Shown: positions 46,438-59,120, counted from the first letter of the stretch. The stretch: 64,000 nucleotides of DNA from Melitaea cinxia (GCF_905220565.1 NC_059405.1:15888081-15952080), one strand, 5' to 3'. Numbers and translations: made by a program. Notes: generated by a model not told the origin, from the letters alone.

Positions 46438-47696
46438 CACAATAAGTAGCAATCATAAATATAAATTAATAAATTATGCGAAAATTTCTAACATTCCCAC
46501 GGAATTTTTAAATACTCGCGTACAACAGCGACGCGTATCTAGTAAATAAATTTATCAATACGTTAAGTTTTAACAACAAGATTTATTGCTCATAATAAAA
46601 AAGAAAACAAAACAAATACTCAACTTTATGGGCGTTTAAAATTATAAATAAAAAGTAAAAAATGGCGTTTGTCATACGACCAGCACGGCGTCCATCTTGG
46701 TTGATTTTCACACGGTTCCTTACAACCGGTTCGCGCGCAAATAGAAAAATAGATGTTGGATAGTTCTTTAACCTAATAATAATTCTAATCTATGCTATTG
46801 GTGGGGTTCTGTATGATTGCTTGTTTTTATAACCGCGATTGTCCTATCCTACTACAAATGCGAAATATTGTGAGTATTTATGGACAGTACACGATAAACT
46901 ATGAACTGATTTGATTGTTGAACTAATACCGCTAGGGTCAGATAATTGATAGCCGCTAGGTGCGATAATGATTTATAATATTAGTAAGATTTAAAAATTA
47001 ACCTAAAGATATATTGTGTGTTGTTGATACCTACATAGAGAGAGTCCCCCGTGACAATAGCATCTGTAACATCACAGAAATAATTGACAATAATTGATAA
47101 TCTTAAAATGATAATCACAGTAAAGTCAGTTATATGTAAAAGTATTAATAGTGACCATGCAACCTTAAAAAGTAACTTTTTATACGTCTGACTTTAAACG
47201 CTTGTTGTTACGCTCTAGTGGTCGTTAGTTATTAATTTACCACAAAATATTTGTATGAGCCATATAGCTATTTGTCGTGGTCTATTATTGTCTTTTTGGT
47301 TGTGAAGAATTTTTATGTTACCGAAACTATGTTCAATGAATTCTATTTTCGGAAACGATCCGTTTTGTCTACGACTCGTTTTCTGAAAATAGGAACCGGT
47401 CATATATTAAGCATGTTTTTTTGTATGTATATTATTCTACTACACAAATAATAAATTGGAAATAGTTGTTGGTCAAGTGTATATTATAAGAAGGAACCCT
47501 AAAACTTAGCTAAGGATGCGATAGAGAATATAAGATGAAAGAAACGAGATGTGCAGAAATAGTGCATTATTAGACCTCACCGCCACTGAGTGCGTTAATA
47601 TGTAACGATATTGAATACTATATAAATACTGTTCAATTATTTTATTTCTATACATATCGTATTGCATTTATTTTTAAATACATTTATTTAAAAAAA
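46438..47696. other. Gene-free stretch
   Basis: Overlapping frames on both strands at 47215-47451 have no recognised motif. Otherwise AT-rich intergenic sequence. Confidence 0.45.
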
Positions 47697-48125
47697 ATGT
47701 ACTATTCCGGCGGCAGGTTAAGGTCAGGGCCGCTGGATCTTAATCCACCGGAGTATAGGGGTAAGGCCACCCCGGTCTTTGTCGACTCAGGTACTGTCCA
47801 CCCCGGGCTACGCCTGGGGCGTCGGGGCGGTGTAAGGAGTTTGCATCTCTGGGGTGAGGTGCCGAGAAGGCGCGGTGTTGCGAGAGGGGAGTATTACTCC
47901 TCACTCGCCGAGCCGGCGGGCGGTGAGTCGGGGCACCCATCGTCCGCGCTGATCGGTCCCGAGGAGGAAGACGCGCTTATCATTCGAGGGCGCCTTTTGG
48001 TGGACTATGAAAACGACGGGGCCGCAAGGGCAAACGCTGGCGGAATCGCGGAAGTGCTATAGCGTCCCCGCGATTCCGCCATAAGTGCGACGAAGGGGGC
48101 ACAATACGGGCCATTTCAGGCAACG
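47697..48125 (+). mobile_element. GC-rich island, possible retroelement ORF end with terminal hairpin
   Basis: A sharply bounded GC-rich block within AT-rich DNA. It has an open frame 47697-48062 (121 codons; Gly/Arg/Glu-rich, no recognised motif) that starts with ATG after a poly-A-like run. A 14-bp inverted repeat (48038-48051 and 48068-48081) brackets the stop codon. The composition resembles R1-type retrotransposon sequence, but I cannot place it. It could also be a fragment of a host GC-rich gene. Confidence 0.3.
48038..48081 (+). repeat. 14-bp-stem hairpin around a stop codon
   Basis: TGGCGGAATCGCGG pairs perfectly with CCGCGATTCCGCCA across a 16-base loop that contains the TAG ending the frame at 48062. 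Confidence 0.8.
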
Positions 48126-49454
48126 CTTTCTTTTGAATATATGGGACGTTCGACTTCCTGACTACGTTTGTTCAAGTGGGGGGTTCTGTAGGCATAATAG
48201 ATTACGTTCCAAAGTAATAAAATATTCTAGCCTTTTTTAAAATTTTACTTTGTCTCGTTTCGTCTCTACGAGCCAGATATTATTTTGTCGTATTCGCTGC
48301 ATCGATAAAAGAAATCTTAGACTTTGCAAGCAATTCTACGATCTAGCTTAAACATAATATACAGTTCAATTTTAATATGCACTATTATATCATCCACTGG
48401 AAAACAGTAGAATATGTAATTCCTCCAATGTTTACAAATATGGAGTTTCTAGTTTATTGACCTTGACTTCTTTTTTTATTTACCGCACGAACTCGTCATC
48501 GCGATCAGACACTCGTTAATTTAACAAATACGACTTGTATTCACGTGACTCCGTTCGCAAAAAGATACACATAGATACAAAATATACTCTACCATAGATC
48601 TTGAAGAAGAACTATTGAAGAAAAAACTATAAAATAATAATTAATAATAATACTAAAGAAATACTATTGCAACTAATTATAAGTAGTATTGTAATAGCAC
48701 AAGATAATCGTAGTAGAGACTTGAGTTAAATAGCTGTGCCCGCGATTTCGTCCGCCTGAAATGTAACAAAAAAGTTATTATTCAATTCGCAGAGCTATTA
48801 AAAAAAATAAATTCCTAAAATAAAAGTAACCTGAGTTTCTCCTTATTACACCAGCTATCTGCCAGTGAAAGTAACGTCAAAATCGCTCCAACCGTTTTAA
48901 AGATTAGCGGAACAAACAGACGGACAGACAGACAAAAATTGTAAAAAATGTTATTTTGGTATATGTACCGTATATACTTTCATATGGTTTTAGTAAAAAG
49001 CGTTATTTTAATATTACAAACAGACACTCCAATTTTATTTATTTTTATAAAAATAGTTCTTATTATAATAGTTTAGAGTTTATAATTAAATGTTTATAGT
49101 TTTATTCCTTGACCTAACAAGTATCTACTATTTGAGTTATTTCTAATAATGCCTTTTTACTTAAATAAATTTTTAATCGGTCTTTTTTTTAATTTGTAAG
49201 CAAGTAACTTTTTTATAGGTAAAAAGAAATAACTAATTTAAATAATATTCGAAAATGCTTGAGCTTTTCACTTTTCTAATAACTTGAATTGAGACTGGTA
49301 ATATAATGCAAACGGTTTTTTCTTTCAAAACTAATTTAAAAAAAAAACATATATTTCGAACAAACACATTCTCATCGGAATTTTGTCATATAAATTAACG
49401 ATTCCATTAAATGTCAAATAAAAATAAAACCCTTCATACAAAAAGACCTTAGTT
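48126..49454. other. Gene-free stretch
   Basis: Contains the interspersed repeat at 48729-48985 and a decayed AACCGACTTC-family fragment at about 49085-49200. No gene. Confidence 0.45.
48729..48985 (-). repeat. Interspersed repeat, inverted relative to the 22.8-kb copy
   Basis: tagctgtgcccgcgatttcg, cagctatctgccagtgaaag, aaaatcgctccaaccgtttt, then acagacggacagacagacaa. Confidence 0.45.
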
Positions 49455-50040
49455 CTTAACCGACTTCCAAAAAAGGAGGAGGTTCTCAATTCGACTGTAT
49501 TTTTTTATGTATGTTACTTCAGAACTTTTGACTGGGTAGACCGATTTCGACAAATTTTCTTTTGATCGAAAGGTGGTGTGTGTCATTTGGTCCCATTTAA
49601 ATTTATTTGAGATCTAACAACTACTTTTCGAGTTATATCTAATAATGCGTTTTTACTTGACGCTTTTTTCGTCGACCTACGTTGTATTATACCGCATAAC
49701 TTTCTACTGAATGTACCAATTTTAATAATTCTTTTTTTGTTGGAAAGGGGATATCCCTAGTTTGGTACCATGATAAGGAAACCAGGATCTGATGATGGAA
49801 TCCCAGAGAAATCGAGGGAAACTTGAAAATCCGCAATAACTTTTTACTGAGCGTACCGATTTTGATAATTTTCAATTTAGTCGAAAGCTGATGTTTATCG
49901 TGTGGTTACATACAAATTTGATCGAGATCTGATAACTACTTTTTGAGTAATCTTTGATAACGCGTAGTTATTTGACTATTTTTTCGTCGATCTACGTTGT
50001 ATTACTCGTCGATGTAATTGAAGTCGGTTCTTTTTTCGTT
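49455..50040 (-). mobile_element. AACCGACTTC-family element, copy 8, interrupted at its end by a LINE
   Basis: aaccgacttc at 49458 to gaagtcggtt at 50020-50029. The outer hairpin sequence usually seen after cgttt is missing because the reverse transcriptase element begins there. Confidence 0.85.
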
Positions 50041-50044
50041 TTTG

Positions 50045-51784
50045 ATGATAAGTTTGAAAATATCGTTTTTATTAATAAAACTCGACAATGTTCTATTATA
50101 TTTTGCAAGCATAGGTAAAAATTTCGCTTCTGCCACTGGTAGCTTGGAGAATAAGCCTCAGCTTTACCTACCTTACATTGCTTCAAATTTGGCGTCAACT
50201 TCGATGGTCTTGAATGAGACTGATGACGTAGAAGTCACAACCATCATCAATGGTCTTAAGAGCCATTCTGCTGTTGGATGGGACGGTATAACAACATCTT
50301 TACTTAAAAGCGCCGTGGACATTCTCTGTCCTTCAATTACTAGGGTCTGTAATCTCTGCTTGTCTCAAGGAATATTCCCCAGGGTCTTCAAAACCGCCAT
50401 TGTTCACCCAATATTTAAAAAAGGTTGTAAAGAATCTGTTACCAATTATAGACCTATTTCTGTTTTAAGTTCTCTATCAAAGATTCTTGAAAAACTTATT
50501 AACAAAAGACTCGTGTCTTATTTAGAGAAATATAGCTTGCTTGCTTGTAACCAATATGGTTTTAGAGCTGGTAAATCTACAGAGGATGCGCTTATGACTT
50601 TGGTGGACGATGTGATTGGAAATATTGACGGTAAAAGGAGGACTCTGGGTGTATTCTTGGACCTGTCTAAAGCGTTTGATACAGTTTCTCTTCCTTTTCT
50701 TCTTATTAAATTGGAAAAAATTGGCGTCAGGGGAATTGCTCTAAAACTCCTGAAAAGCTATCTATCTGAAAGAACGCAAAAAGTTAAAATAAACAGTGTC
50801 ATTAGTGATGAGGCGAATCTTACGTATGGAGTACCACAGGGTAGTATATTGGGTCCCACTCTTTTCTTGATATACGTAAATGACCTCTGTAATCTTAAAA
50901 TACCAAACTGCAAAATTGTATCGTATGCAGATGACACTGTTCTTCTCGTCCATGGTAAAAATTGGACTGAGACGCGTAAGTATAGCGAAATGGCTCTCAC
51001 CGTCGTGACGAGTTGGTTGTCTAACAACATTCTGACTTTAAATTTGGATAAGACTGTGTTTATGACATTTGGCTGCAAGCGCTCCTTACCCTCCAATTCC
51101 TTCTCTATAACCGCACATAAATGCTATACCGAGCATGGTATTTGCAGCTGTAGCAATATAACTCGCTCTTCCATTGTAAAATATCTAGGTGTACTCGTTG
51201 ATGAAAATCTTACTTGGAAGAATCAGATACAAGCTATTGCCTCCCGGTTGCGTAAACTTACATACATCTTTAGACAATTAAGATCAAGTGCTAGTTTCCA
51301 AATTATGAAGATGGTTTATTATGCCCTTGTCCAATCGTTACTTGCTTACTGCATACCGGTTTGGGGTGGTGCAACCAAAACAACCTTGCTTCAACTGGAA
51401 AGAGTGCAGAGATGTATCCTAAAGATTATGATTTCGAGACCTATCCGTTTCCCAACAACAGAACTGTACGAGATTTGTGGCGTATTAACAGTTCGACAGT
51501 TATTTGTCCTTTGCTCTGTTCTCCGTAAACACAAATTCACCCCATTTGATGAACGGTTTTTATCTGGAAAACGGAGATGTGATAGAGTATGTTCTGTTCA
51601 ATTTTGTCACAGAGTCTCCTCATTTCGTCAGTATTATTACTTGAGTCCCATACTGTACAATAAAATTAATAAGCAATTAAATATTTACTCCCTAACTTAT
51701 CGTGTATGTAAATCTAAATTGACAAACTGGTTATTGAAATTAAATTATAATCAGACGGAAAAACTTTTGGTCACTGTAACCTAG
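50045..51784 (+). CDS. Reverse transcriptase of a non-LTR retrotransposon
   Basis: An open frame of 579 codons from the first ATG inside the element; the open frame upstream of it is derived from the neighbouring repeat. Reverse transcriptase blocks appear in order: GWDGI near the start; NYRPISVLSSLSKILEKLI; LDLSKAFDTV (block A, Asp at 50660); GVPQGSILGPTLF (block B, from 50828); YADDT (block C, at 50924, catalytic Asp pair); and the thumb-like LNLDKT. The C-terminal half has the AYCIPVWGG and VRQLFVL segments usual in CR1/Jockey-type ORF2. The N-terminal endonuclease is absent through 5' truncation. With no frame breaks the insertion looks young, but it probably cannot mobilise itself. Confidence 0.88.
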   Translation: MISLKISFLLIKLDNVLLYFASIGKNFASATGSLENKPQLYLPYIASNLASTSMVLNETDDVEVTTIINGLKSHSAVGWDGITTSLLKSAVDILCPSITRVCNLCLSQGIFPRVFKTAIVHPIFKKGCKESVTNYRPISVLSSLSKILEKLINKRLVSYLEKYSLLACNQYGFRAGKSTEDALMTLVDDVIGNIDGKRRTLGVFLDLSKAFDTVSLPFLLIKLEKIGVRGIALKLLKSYLSERTQKVKINSVISDEANLTYGVPQGSILGPTLFLIYVNDLCNLKIPNCKIVSYADDTVLLVHGKNWTETRKYSEMALTVVTSWLSNNILTLNLDKTVFMTFGCKRSLPSNSFSITAHKCYTEHGICSCSNITRSSIVKYLGVLVDENLTWKNQIQAIASRLRKLTYIFRQLRSSASFQIMKMVYYALVQSLLAYCIPVWGGATKTTLLQLERVQRCILKIMISRPIRFPTTELYEICGVLTVRQLFVLCSVLRKHKFTPFDERFLSGKRRCDRVCSVQFCHRVSSFRQYYYLSPILYNKINKQLNIYSLTYRVCKSKLTNWLLKLNYNQTEKLLVTVT

Positions 51785-51845
51785 CTAGACATTTTTGGTG
51801 TTTTTATAGGTGAACGAAGTGAAACGTATCCACATATTCTAACAA

Positions 51846-51905
51846 ACACATACGCACACACCTACGCACACACATACACACACAAACACACACACACACA
51901 CAAAC
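51846..51905 (+). repeat. (CA)-rich tract in LINE 3' region
   Basis: Imperfect acacac runs after the reverse transcriptase stop codon. Confidence 0.9.
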
Positions 51906-52171
51906 ATTTCGTACTTACACACAACACACGTTTCTAAATTCCACATCATTGCATCCCTTTTTATTATCTTTGTTTTATCATAGTTATTTTATTGTTGTTT
52001 GATCTTTATTATTCCTGGTTTCATTGTGTTTATGTTTATTTTTTGTAACATTTGGTCATCTTTGTGATACGACGCTTTGTGAGGAGGGCGTTAATGACTG
52101 CGACACAGTTTTATACTAATGTAGTTATTATCGTTACAAATAGTTTTTGTTATGTACCAAATATTTGAATT

Positions 52172-52196
52172 AATTATTATTATTATTATTATTATT
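52172..52196 (+). repeat. (ATT)n tract, probable LINE tail
   Basis: About 8 ATT units at the junction between the LINE and the next repeat. Confidence 0.8.
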
Positions 52197-52213
52197 TTAA
52201 AGGTAAAATTTGA

Positions 52214-52538
52214 ATGTGTGGCTATGGCAGTAAAGAATATAGCCATCCCTTCTCTTCCCGTGGGTGTCGTTAAGAGGCGACTAAGGGATAACACAGTTCC
52301 ATTACCACCTTGGAACTTAAAAAGCCGATCGATGGCGGGATAACTATCCAACTGCTTGGCTTTGAAATACACAGGCCGAAGACGGGCAGCAGTATCTTCG
52401 GTGCGCCAAAGCCAGCCCTGCGGTCACCAACCCGCCTGCCCAGCGTGGTGACTATGGGCAAAACATATAAGTTCGCGCTATTTTTGGCTCGAACTTGAGA
52501 CCTATGTCCAGTGGTGGACTGCGTTAGGCTAAAGTGAT
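52214..52538 (-). repeat. gtccactgctggacatagg-family repeat, copy
   Basis: Reverse-oriented full unit starting just after the (ATT)n tail of the upstream LINE. Confidence 0.7.
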
Positions 52539-52936
52539 GAAAATTGGAATAAGATGTCTAATGACCATAAGTTGTCTATTTACTAATGTATATTTCTAAG
52601 CGAAAAGATTCAGTTGAATGGTTTTGTGAAATAAAATCTGCGTCAACAGAACGTCTGAGTCTTATGTAAGCTGTCAGTTATTGTGCTCCTGTGAAAAAAC
52701 TGGAACCGCTAAGCGACGCAATCAGTCAATTATTCCAATCTTCGTGCCGTTTAGTGTCTAAACACTTGGACCTCGGTTAGTATAAAAAAATATCACAAGA
52801 TTTAACTCCACAACTTTAAGTCTCTACTGGTGACAGGAGTTAGGTTGAGTTTTTTGTCCAGAGAATCGAAATTGCTGCTTCTGGCTGAGTATTTTCCACC
52901 ATTTGACACAATAATTATATGTGCTGTACATACTTC

Positions 52937-53005
52937 GCTTCGCTTCAGCCTATCGCAGTCCACTGCTCCACATAGGCCTCCACAAGTTCGCGCTTCCTGA
53001 TTCTC
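52937..53005 (+). repeat. gtccactgctggacatagg-family fragment
   Basis: cgcttcagcctatcgcagtc and cataggcctccacaagttcg only, abutting a SINE B copy. Confidence 0.5.
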
Positions 53006-53027
53006 CGCAGTCTTTATTCGGTCTTAC

Positions 53028-53372
53028 GCTTCAGCCTGTAATATCCCATTACTGGGCATAGGCCTTTTTCCCCATGTAGGAGAAGGATCAGAGCTTAATC
53101 CACCACGCTGCTCCATTGCGGTTTGGCGGATATATTCCCTACTACGAGTAACGATCGCTATCAGGTGTACATGATAACAACCGGGACCGATGGCTTAACG
53201 TGCTCTCTAAGGCACGGTGGGGAGACCCACAAGGACCGCACAAACACCCAGACCACGGCAAACACCTGTATGGCCAATACCAATGTTTGTCAGAAGCGGG
53301 GATCGAACCCGCATCCGCCAACGCAACAGGTACAATCCATGGCTGTAACAGTTGCGCCAACGCGGCGTCAGT
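53028..53372 (-). mobile_element. tRNA-derived SINE family B, full-length copy
   Basis: The longest copy: tail gcttcagcctgtaatatccc through gacggtgggg-type body to head gcggggatcgaacccgcatc and cagttgcgccaacgcggcgt. Confidence 0.75.
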
Positions 53373-56300
53373 CCGGTCCGGTCTTACGTAGATCGTATAC
53401 TGAAGTTATTGTCATTTTTTAGTACATGTCTACATTTTAATAAAAACGCAAGTCGCTTGATCGGTTAGTTTCAGGGATCAGTTAATTTTAATTATTATTT
53501 TTTTCTTAGCAGACTACTTAAGTTAAATAAGACAGTTAACTTGTAATTACAGACAGACTAGCATCGGTATTCGGTCTCTAGCTACGTGTCCGTAACGACC
53601 CGCAAAGGTTACTCCACTATTAATTAGGTAAATGTCAACTTTGAACGAACCCTGATGACCTTTCAGATGCTAGCCCTGTTACTACGCTCTAATGTTGTCC
53701 TAGAAAGGAGGTTTTAAACAAACCTGTAGCACTTTGTCTGGCTTTTAAATGGCTTGTATTGTTATGTTCTTAATGTCTTCGTTTTAGTTGACAGGTGGCT
53801 GTTGTACATTTTTTTTTTGTAATTAAATAAATTACCTACATATGTATAAAAGGTGTTCGACTCCTTACTGTCTTGCTTTAAATAGGAATAGTGGCTATGG
53901 ATTTTTTTTCACGCGTAATGTGATCTATAACTCCTACAGAACCCCCATTTCGAGGAACGCAGTTAGGAATCGAACACCCTACATTTAATTTGTATAAAGA
54001 TAAATAAATTTTACGTATCTAGACTCGCGATATAAATCTAACCACCAAACCCGAAGCAGAAGGCAGGGTCATTGACTGCTATAAAAACCAACATTAAAAA
54101 ATATGGCAACAACAGTAAAATTAAAGTAAAAAGATTAATTCTTAATTTTTTACACAATACTTTGTGTGGAAATACAACTTGATGTTTTTTTTTTTTTACT
54201 TTACAGTAATGACACGTTTGCAACCCCTCAGTGGGCGACGAATATGTCGAGATGACGTGACAAAATGCGACAATGTCATAAGTTGTCACGTGAGTTCACG
54301 TCGCGTCGACTACACTGCGTTTAACACTTAACACATAGTAGTTTTATTTTTAAATTATACTAATTAACGTAATTACTTCAAGTGTAATAGTACACTAGTC
54401 GTGTTACAATGTAACAGACATGTTGTACTAAGAAAATTCCACTTATCTCATTGAAGAAAAGTTACCAAGTTCGCACGTAGCGAATATTTTATTGTAATAC
54501 TGGAAGATTTTTTGCTTTGAAAATGGAAAAATTGAAAATTCGATGAATCGAAGATGCGTCTCGATAAGAAAAGAAACGGATAAATGTATATAAGAGAATG
54601 ACATAGAATATATTACTGGTCAAAACGAGTACCAACGCGTTTTGGATGGCGCTTACGACCTTTTTCACCTTTTTCACGAGTAGTCGTTAGAATAAATCGT
54701 AAACGCCTATATTCTTACGACTATTCAGACACTTCACTTCTTCACTTCCGCCGTGTGTGAATTGCCCGCACACACTTTTTCCACAATAAATTAGATTTGT
54801 TTTATAAGAATGTTATAAATATTTGTCTAATATCAATGTATTAAGTGTACTAAGAGCTACATGGCCTAGGGCAAAAATTACTAAAATTTTAAAAATACGT
54901 AACACGCGTTTATAAGTTCCAATCCGTAAGTAGACATTTAAAATTGTATTTAATTTTTATATAAACGATATATATTTTTACTTTCTCATTCATAAAATTA
55001 GAAAAGCTTAAACAATATGAAATAATGTTCGCTAAACGCAACATTATATCAAATCGCATCTAACGACGTACGTAAAGAACGCGCAGGCCAACTCTAGCCG
55101 CTAATCCAGTCTAAGCCACATACCTTAGCTTGTGGCCAATGTCAATGAAACATACACCCAGCTCTATACCCATGTAACGTAAATGTACATATACATAAGT
55201 TTTAACAAAGTTATACAATTAGTTAAGTAAAGTTATATAATTAGTTAAGGTTTAACAAAGTTATAACAATTGAAATTCTATTAATTGAAGATATTTTGAA
55301 TATAACTGTATTTGTTCTGAGACAATTAATAAGCCGACTTCGGTTTAATATTGTTATTTTTTTTTATTGTATTTTTTAAAACATATCGATAATACAACAA
55401 AGACGCATATACGCAGTAGGGATGGAAAAAAAAACATCAGAACTCGTTCAATTTAAATACTACATGACAACCACTAACTGTCAAAAATAAAAAATAAAAA
55501 TAACCATCGGTAAAAAAAAGTTATGAGGTAACAAAAATAATTTTTGAAGCTATATATCATCAATATAAAATAATAATATTAAAAAGGAGATGGGGACTTT
55601 TGGGCCAAAATGTAATGAGTAGAGATATTATTTAAAAAATTTGTCATATTTTTTTATTTTAAAATATAAAATATCAGCTCAATTCTGAATCTAGGAGCGG
55701 AGAAAATTGGGAAAGATAGTTTTCATCAAATTATTTGGGTATCGATTCAACTATAATCGATTACAGAATTCAAAAAGAAAATGTTTGCACTAGTTAATTA
55801 ACTCAAGATATTTAGATGCACAATTAAAGCTGTAAACAATAAAGAATATTTAAATAAAGTTACATTAATATCGACAATATCAATTAATATCTGATAAACC
55901 AAAATGATTATCGATTTCATATCGATTTAAAATAAATCATATTTTTAATGACAGCTTTGACAGCTGACTAACAATAATACTGTGTCCGTCACTCGTTTCG
56001 TGTTTACTGTTTTCCGATGCATTCTGAGTCCATTCCTGATATTTATTTATGGTTTCAAGTGTATATCAATATTGGTAAAGAGTTTTCAAACAGTCTTCAC
56101 TAAATTTAACAAACATTAATGCTACAAGAACTTAGTGATCGGGTTTTTTTATAGAAATTGTAACATAACCTCTCTGTTACAAAAAGTCTAATAACTCCAC
56201 TCTCAGAGAGCCAAAATATAGATAATTTTCAGCGAGGGAGCAATAAGCCTAAATGCATTAATTGATACCATTTTCATTTCATTACATTTTGGCCCAAGAA

Positions 56301-56724
56301 TGTATGGAATCGTATCATTCTCCTTTGCTTTACTGAATTCACGGCTGGATCTCAGTACCGGTGACGCTATTAAGGCCACTAGGACCAACAGCACTAGACC
56401 ATCCGAAAAAAAAAATGATTTATTCAAATAGGCATCAAAAAATGAATCAACATTTTACAAATAAAATTATATTAGTTTCAATAAATTTATTATTTTTAAA
56501 GTGAAGCTATCGCCCATTCATAATGTAAGAATAGGCAAGAAACTATCTAATTACTCTTTTAAGAATGCTGTGATATAATACTGTCATATTTACAATATTT
56601 TAGTCATCTTGATTGATTGATAGGTTTAATGGCACAGTCATCTTCTAGGAGTCAGTTTAAATACATTTAAAATATGCCAACTTACGCGTCGTCACATTGA
56701 CAGGGGTTAACGATGGATTTTTTT
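53373..56724. other. 3.3-kb gene-free stretch
   Basis: AT-rich, relatively repeat-poor. A minus-strand frame 54038-54289 has a hydrophobic run but no splice or homology support. Minus-strand frame 56203-56427 is also unassigned. I see no gene. Confidence 0.45.
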
Positions 56725-56880
56725 AACCGACTGCAAAAAAGAGGAGGAGATAGCTTCGTCGTTTATGAACCGATTTTGATAATTCTTTTTTGTTGGTTAA
56801 GAGATATCCCAAGGGTGGTACCATGATAAGGAAAGATTAGATAGATTCTGCAGAGAATAGGAAAGAAACTGCGTAGATAC
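56725..56880 (-). mobile_element. AACCGACTTC-family element, copy 9 (truncated)
   Basis: Starts ttaaccgactgcaaaaaaga and includes the gttggttaagagatatccca and ggtaccatgataaggaaa blocks, then degenerates. Confidence 0.6.
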
Positions 56881-58487
56881 TCTTAAAAAATGTATTTTAA
56901 TATAAAATTGGTAATATCTTGCATGAAATACATCGTCCCTAAATCCACACATCTAACTTATCAGAAGTAAAATTCAGATATCGCAACATTTAAGAAAAAG
57001 CCCAACTCCCTTTACAACCATTTCAAACCATTCAATGTCGCTTAGGTTATATTAAAATCGTGTCGCCAGTTGTAAAAAGTCTAAGTTAACCTCAGGGTTG
57101 TGTTATGGGATGTGGTGGGAAACGTGTTCCAGAGTACCACTTAGGAGTTGCGGAGTGCAACGTCCCTCGCGGCTCACAACCGGTTTTCTAAACGTCGTGT
57201 TGCTGCGCCCGATCGGACGGAGAAAAACTTAGAACTGTGATACCAATTTAGAATTTTAACACCAATTTATGAAAAAAAAAATAATCATCACAGCACATGT
57301 AATAAAAATGTAACGGCTCGCTGCCTGTACCTGGACGATACATGACAAAAAATATTTTTGTGACCTTGGGACTGCAAATAACACCCAAAACAATTATTGT
57401 TAGAATTTTTATCTGTTTGTCTGTTTGTCTATGCGTTTGTGCAAGCTAATTTCAGAAATGGCTTATTTGATTTAAATGTTGTTTTGACTAACATATTGTG
57501 GTCATCATCATGTCAATCGGTTCATAAATAAAAAAGTAATGCCATTTTAAAGAATCACGTTGAACATGTAAATACCCAAACCACGTGTTTATAATCAAAA
57601 ATAAATCAAAAGGACGAACTCGTGGGCACAGCTATGGTTACATAATAAATATTCTTGTCTAAATATTTTTGTTATCACTTATTTTATGTATAGCCGCGTG
57701 AATGACACAATATTATCTGTTCCTTTTATTCCATTGTATGTAGCCTGTGATAAGAAACCAAACAAAGAAAAATAATTCTTTGAATTTGTCTAGGATTTTT
57801 TTAGTTCAGTCACAAACAAATCAAACCTATCCTCTGCAATATTATAATATATTTTATATGTTGAACGCTATATATTCTATGTTTCATGTTGGTTATTTAG
57901 AGTCCCAAAATGTCGGTATTAACGCTAGTACCCATTGAATCTGGGAATTGATATTGTAATCTAAATATGAAACTAGCATAACGCTAAATAAAACAATAAA
58001 ATGAATGATTAAATAATTACTATTTATAAAATTACCGTTGTTGTGTACGTTAGTGGCGTGTTAATGACAGTCATCCGAGACTTACAGTAAAATCGGTAAT
58101 TTATCACCAATTTATCCATGACTTTTTTTTTCAAATTTGCCGATTTTAAAGTTACGAGTTAATGAACTGTATTTACTACTGCTCCATTTTTTCTCTTATA
58201 ATTTCGGCTATGGTATGTCTGCATGTATCTCTGTTTGGCCAGAAACGAAAGGACGCCAGTTTAATCAAATGTTGTACATCACAATTTTAATGACTATGAA
58301 AGTAAAAAAAATCATCATTTAGATGTTTTTCATCGTACTAGCTTTATCTCCGCAATTAAAATTACGAATATCTCACAATATCTATATATCGGACGGAAGA
58401 GTACGAAATCTTTCACACTTAGTTTATATAGAGAAGGAATGCAGAATAACATTTTTTTTATGCATAAATGTATTAAATTACTTTACC
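56881..58487. other. Gene-free stretch
   Basis: A GC-richer patch at about 57095-57240 is unassigned. The rest is AT-rich. Confidence 0.45.
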
Positions 58488-58620
58488 ATCACACGACTGA
58501 AGTGAAACTTACGAAACGTAACTCTTTCTCTTTCTATCTTCACACTTTTCATAACGCTCTCGTCACTCATTCACCAGCTTCCTCTTCAAGTCAAGCGTGC
58601 GCAAAAAGTTTTATTTCAAA
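58488..58620 (+). mobile_element. GAAGTAAAACTT MITE, copy 6 (internally deleted)
   Basis: Termini gaagtgaaactt and aagttttatttc. The gttcgcc block is missing. Confidence 0.65.
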
Positions 58621-58727
58621 AAAATTATTATTAGGCATTTTGTGTAGCAATTACACACGTTGGGTGTGTTCCAAATGTGATGTCTGATGTGAGATGACGT
58701 TGACAGATTTATTTTGAAATTTTTAAA

Positions 58728-58992
58728 TAAATAATAAATAGATAAATATCTACACAATACACACACGGTCGTCTGTTCCTAAAGTAAGCAACTTAATGCT
58801 TGTGTTATAGGTAACAGCCGATATATACCAGATATAGCTACATTTTTTTTTTCGATAAACATACTTATAAATAATACATATATAAATATATATATATATA
58901 TTTATATTACACCCAGACTCGGGGTGGGAATCGAACCCACAACCCTCGGAGCAGAAAGCAGGGTCACTACAATCTGCGCCAACGGGCTAGTC
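58728..58992 (-). mobile_element. tRNA-derived SINE family A, copy
   Basis: Full reverse-oriented copy: tail acacacggtcgtctgttcct, head ggaatcgaacccacaaccct to caacgggctagtc. Confidence 0.75.
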
Positions 58993-59007
58993 AAATTTTT
59001 ACTATAT

Positions 59008-59120
59008 CATTCATATTTACAATTCAAAACTTAACTAGATATACAGATATTTGTGGTATAATATAAATCATGTAAATGGGAATGATGACAAGAATGCTGG
59101 CAGCATTTCCCATTATACTA
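59008..59120 (-). mobile_element. Second fragment of the VETLGPW/QRISIAIQRG retroelement family
   Basis: Read on the minus strand, gggaaatgctgccagcattc (the NAASIL codons) is followed after about 50 bp by a ttgaattgtaaatatg motif, the same order as at 16780-16874. It abuts a SINE at 58992. Confidence 0.4.

Larger units (their letters stand above)
50041..52197 (+). mobile_element. 5'-truncated non-LTR retrotransposon (CR1/Jockey-like)
   Basis: The element carries an open reverse transcriptase frame but no endonuclease domain. A 3' region follows with a CA-rich tract (about 51846-51905), ending near a (ATT)n tract at about 52172-52196 that probably represents its tail. Its 5' edge abuts the terminus of an AACCGACTTC-family element at about 50041, so it inserted there as a truncated copy. 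Clade assignment rests on motif style only. Confidence 0.8.

Noticed and set aside
47740..47940. Minus-strand frame in the GC island
   Set aside because: Shorter than the opposite frame, with no motif; GC-rich sequence is open by chance in several frames.
54038..54289. Minus-strand frame with a hydrophobic segment as a membrane protein
   Set aside because: The hydrophobic run comes from an AT-rich tract, and there is no supporting splice site or homology I can see.
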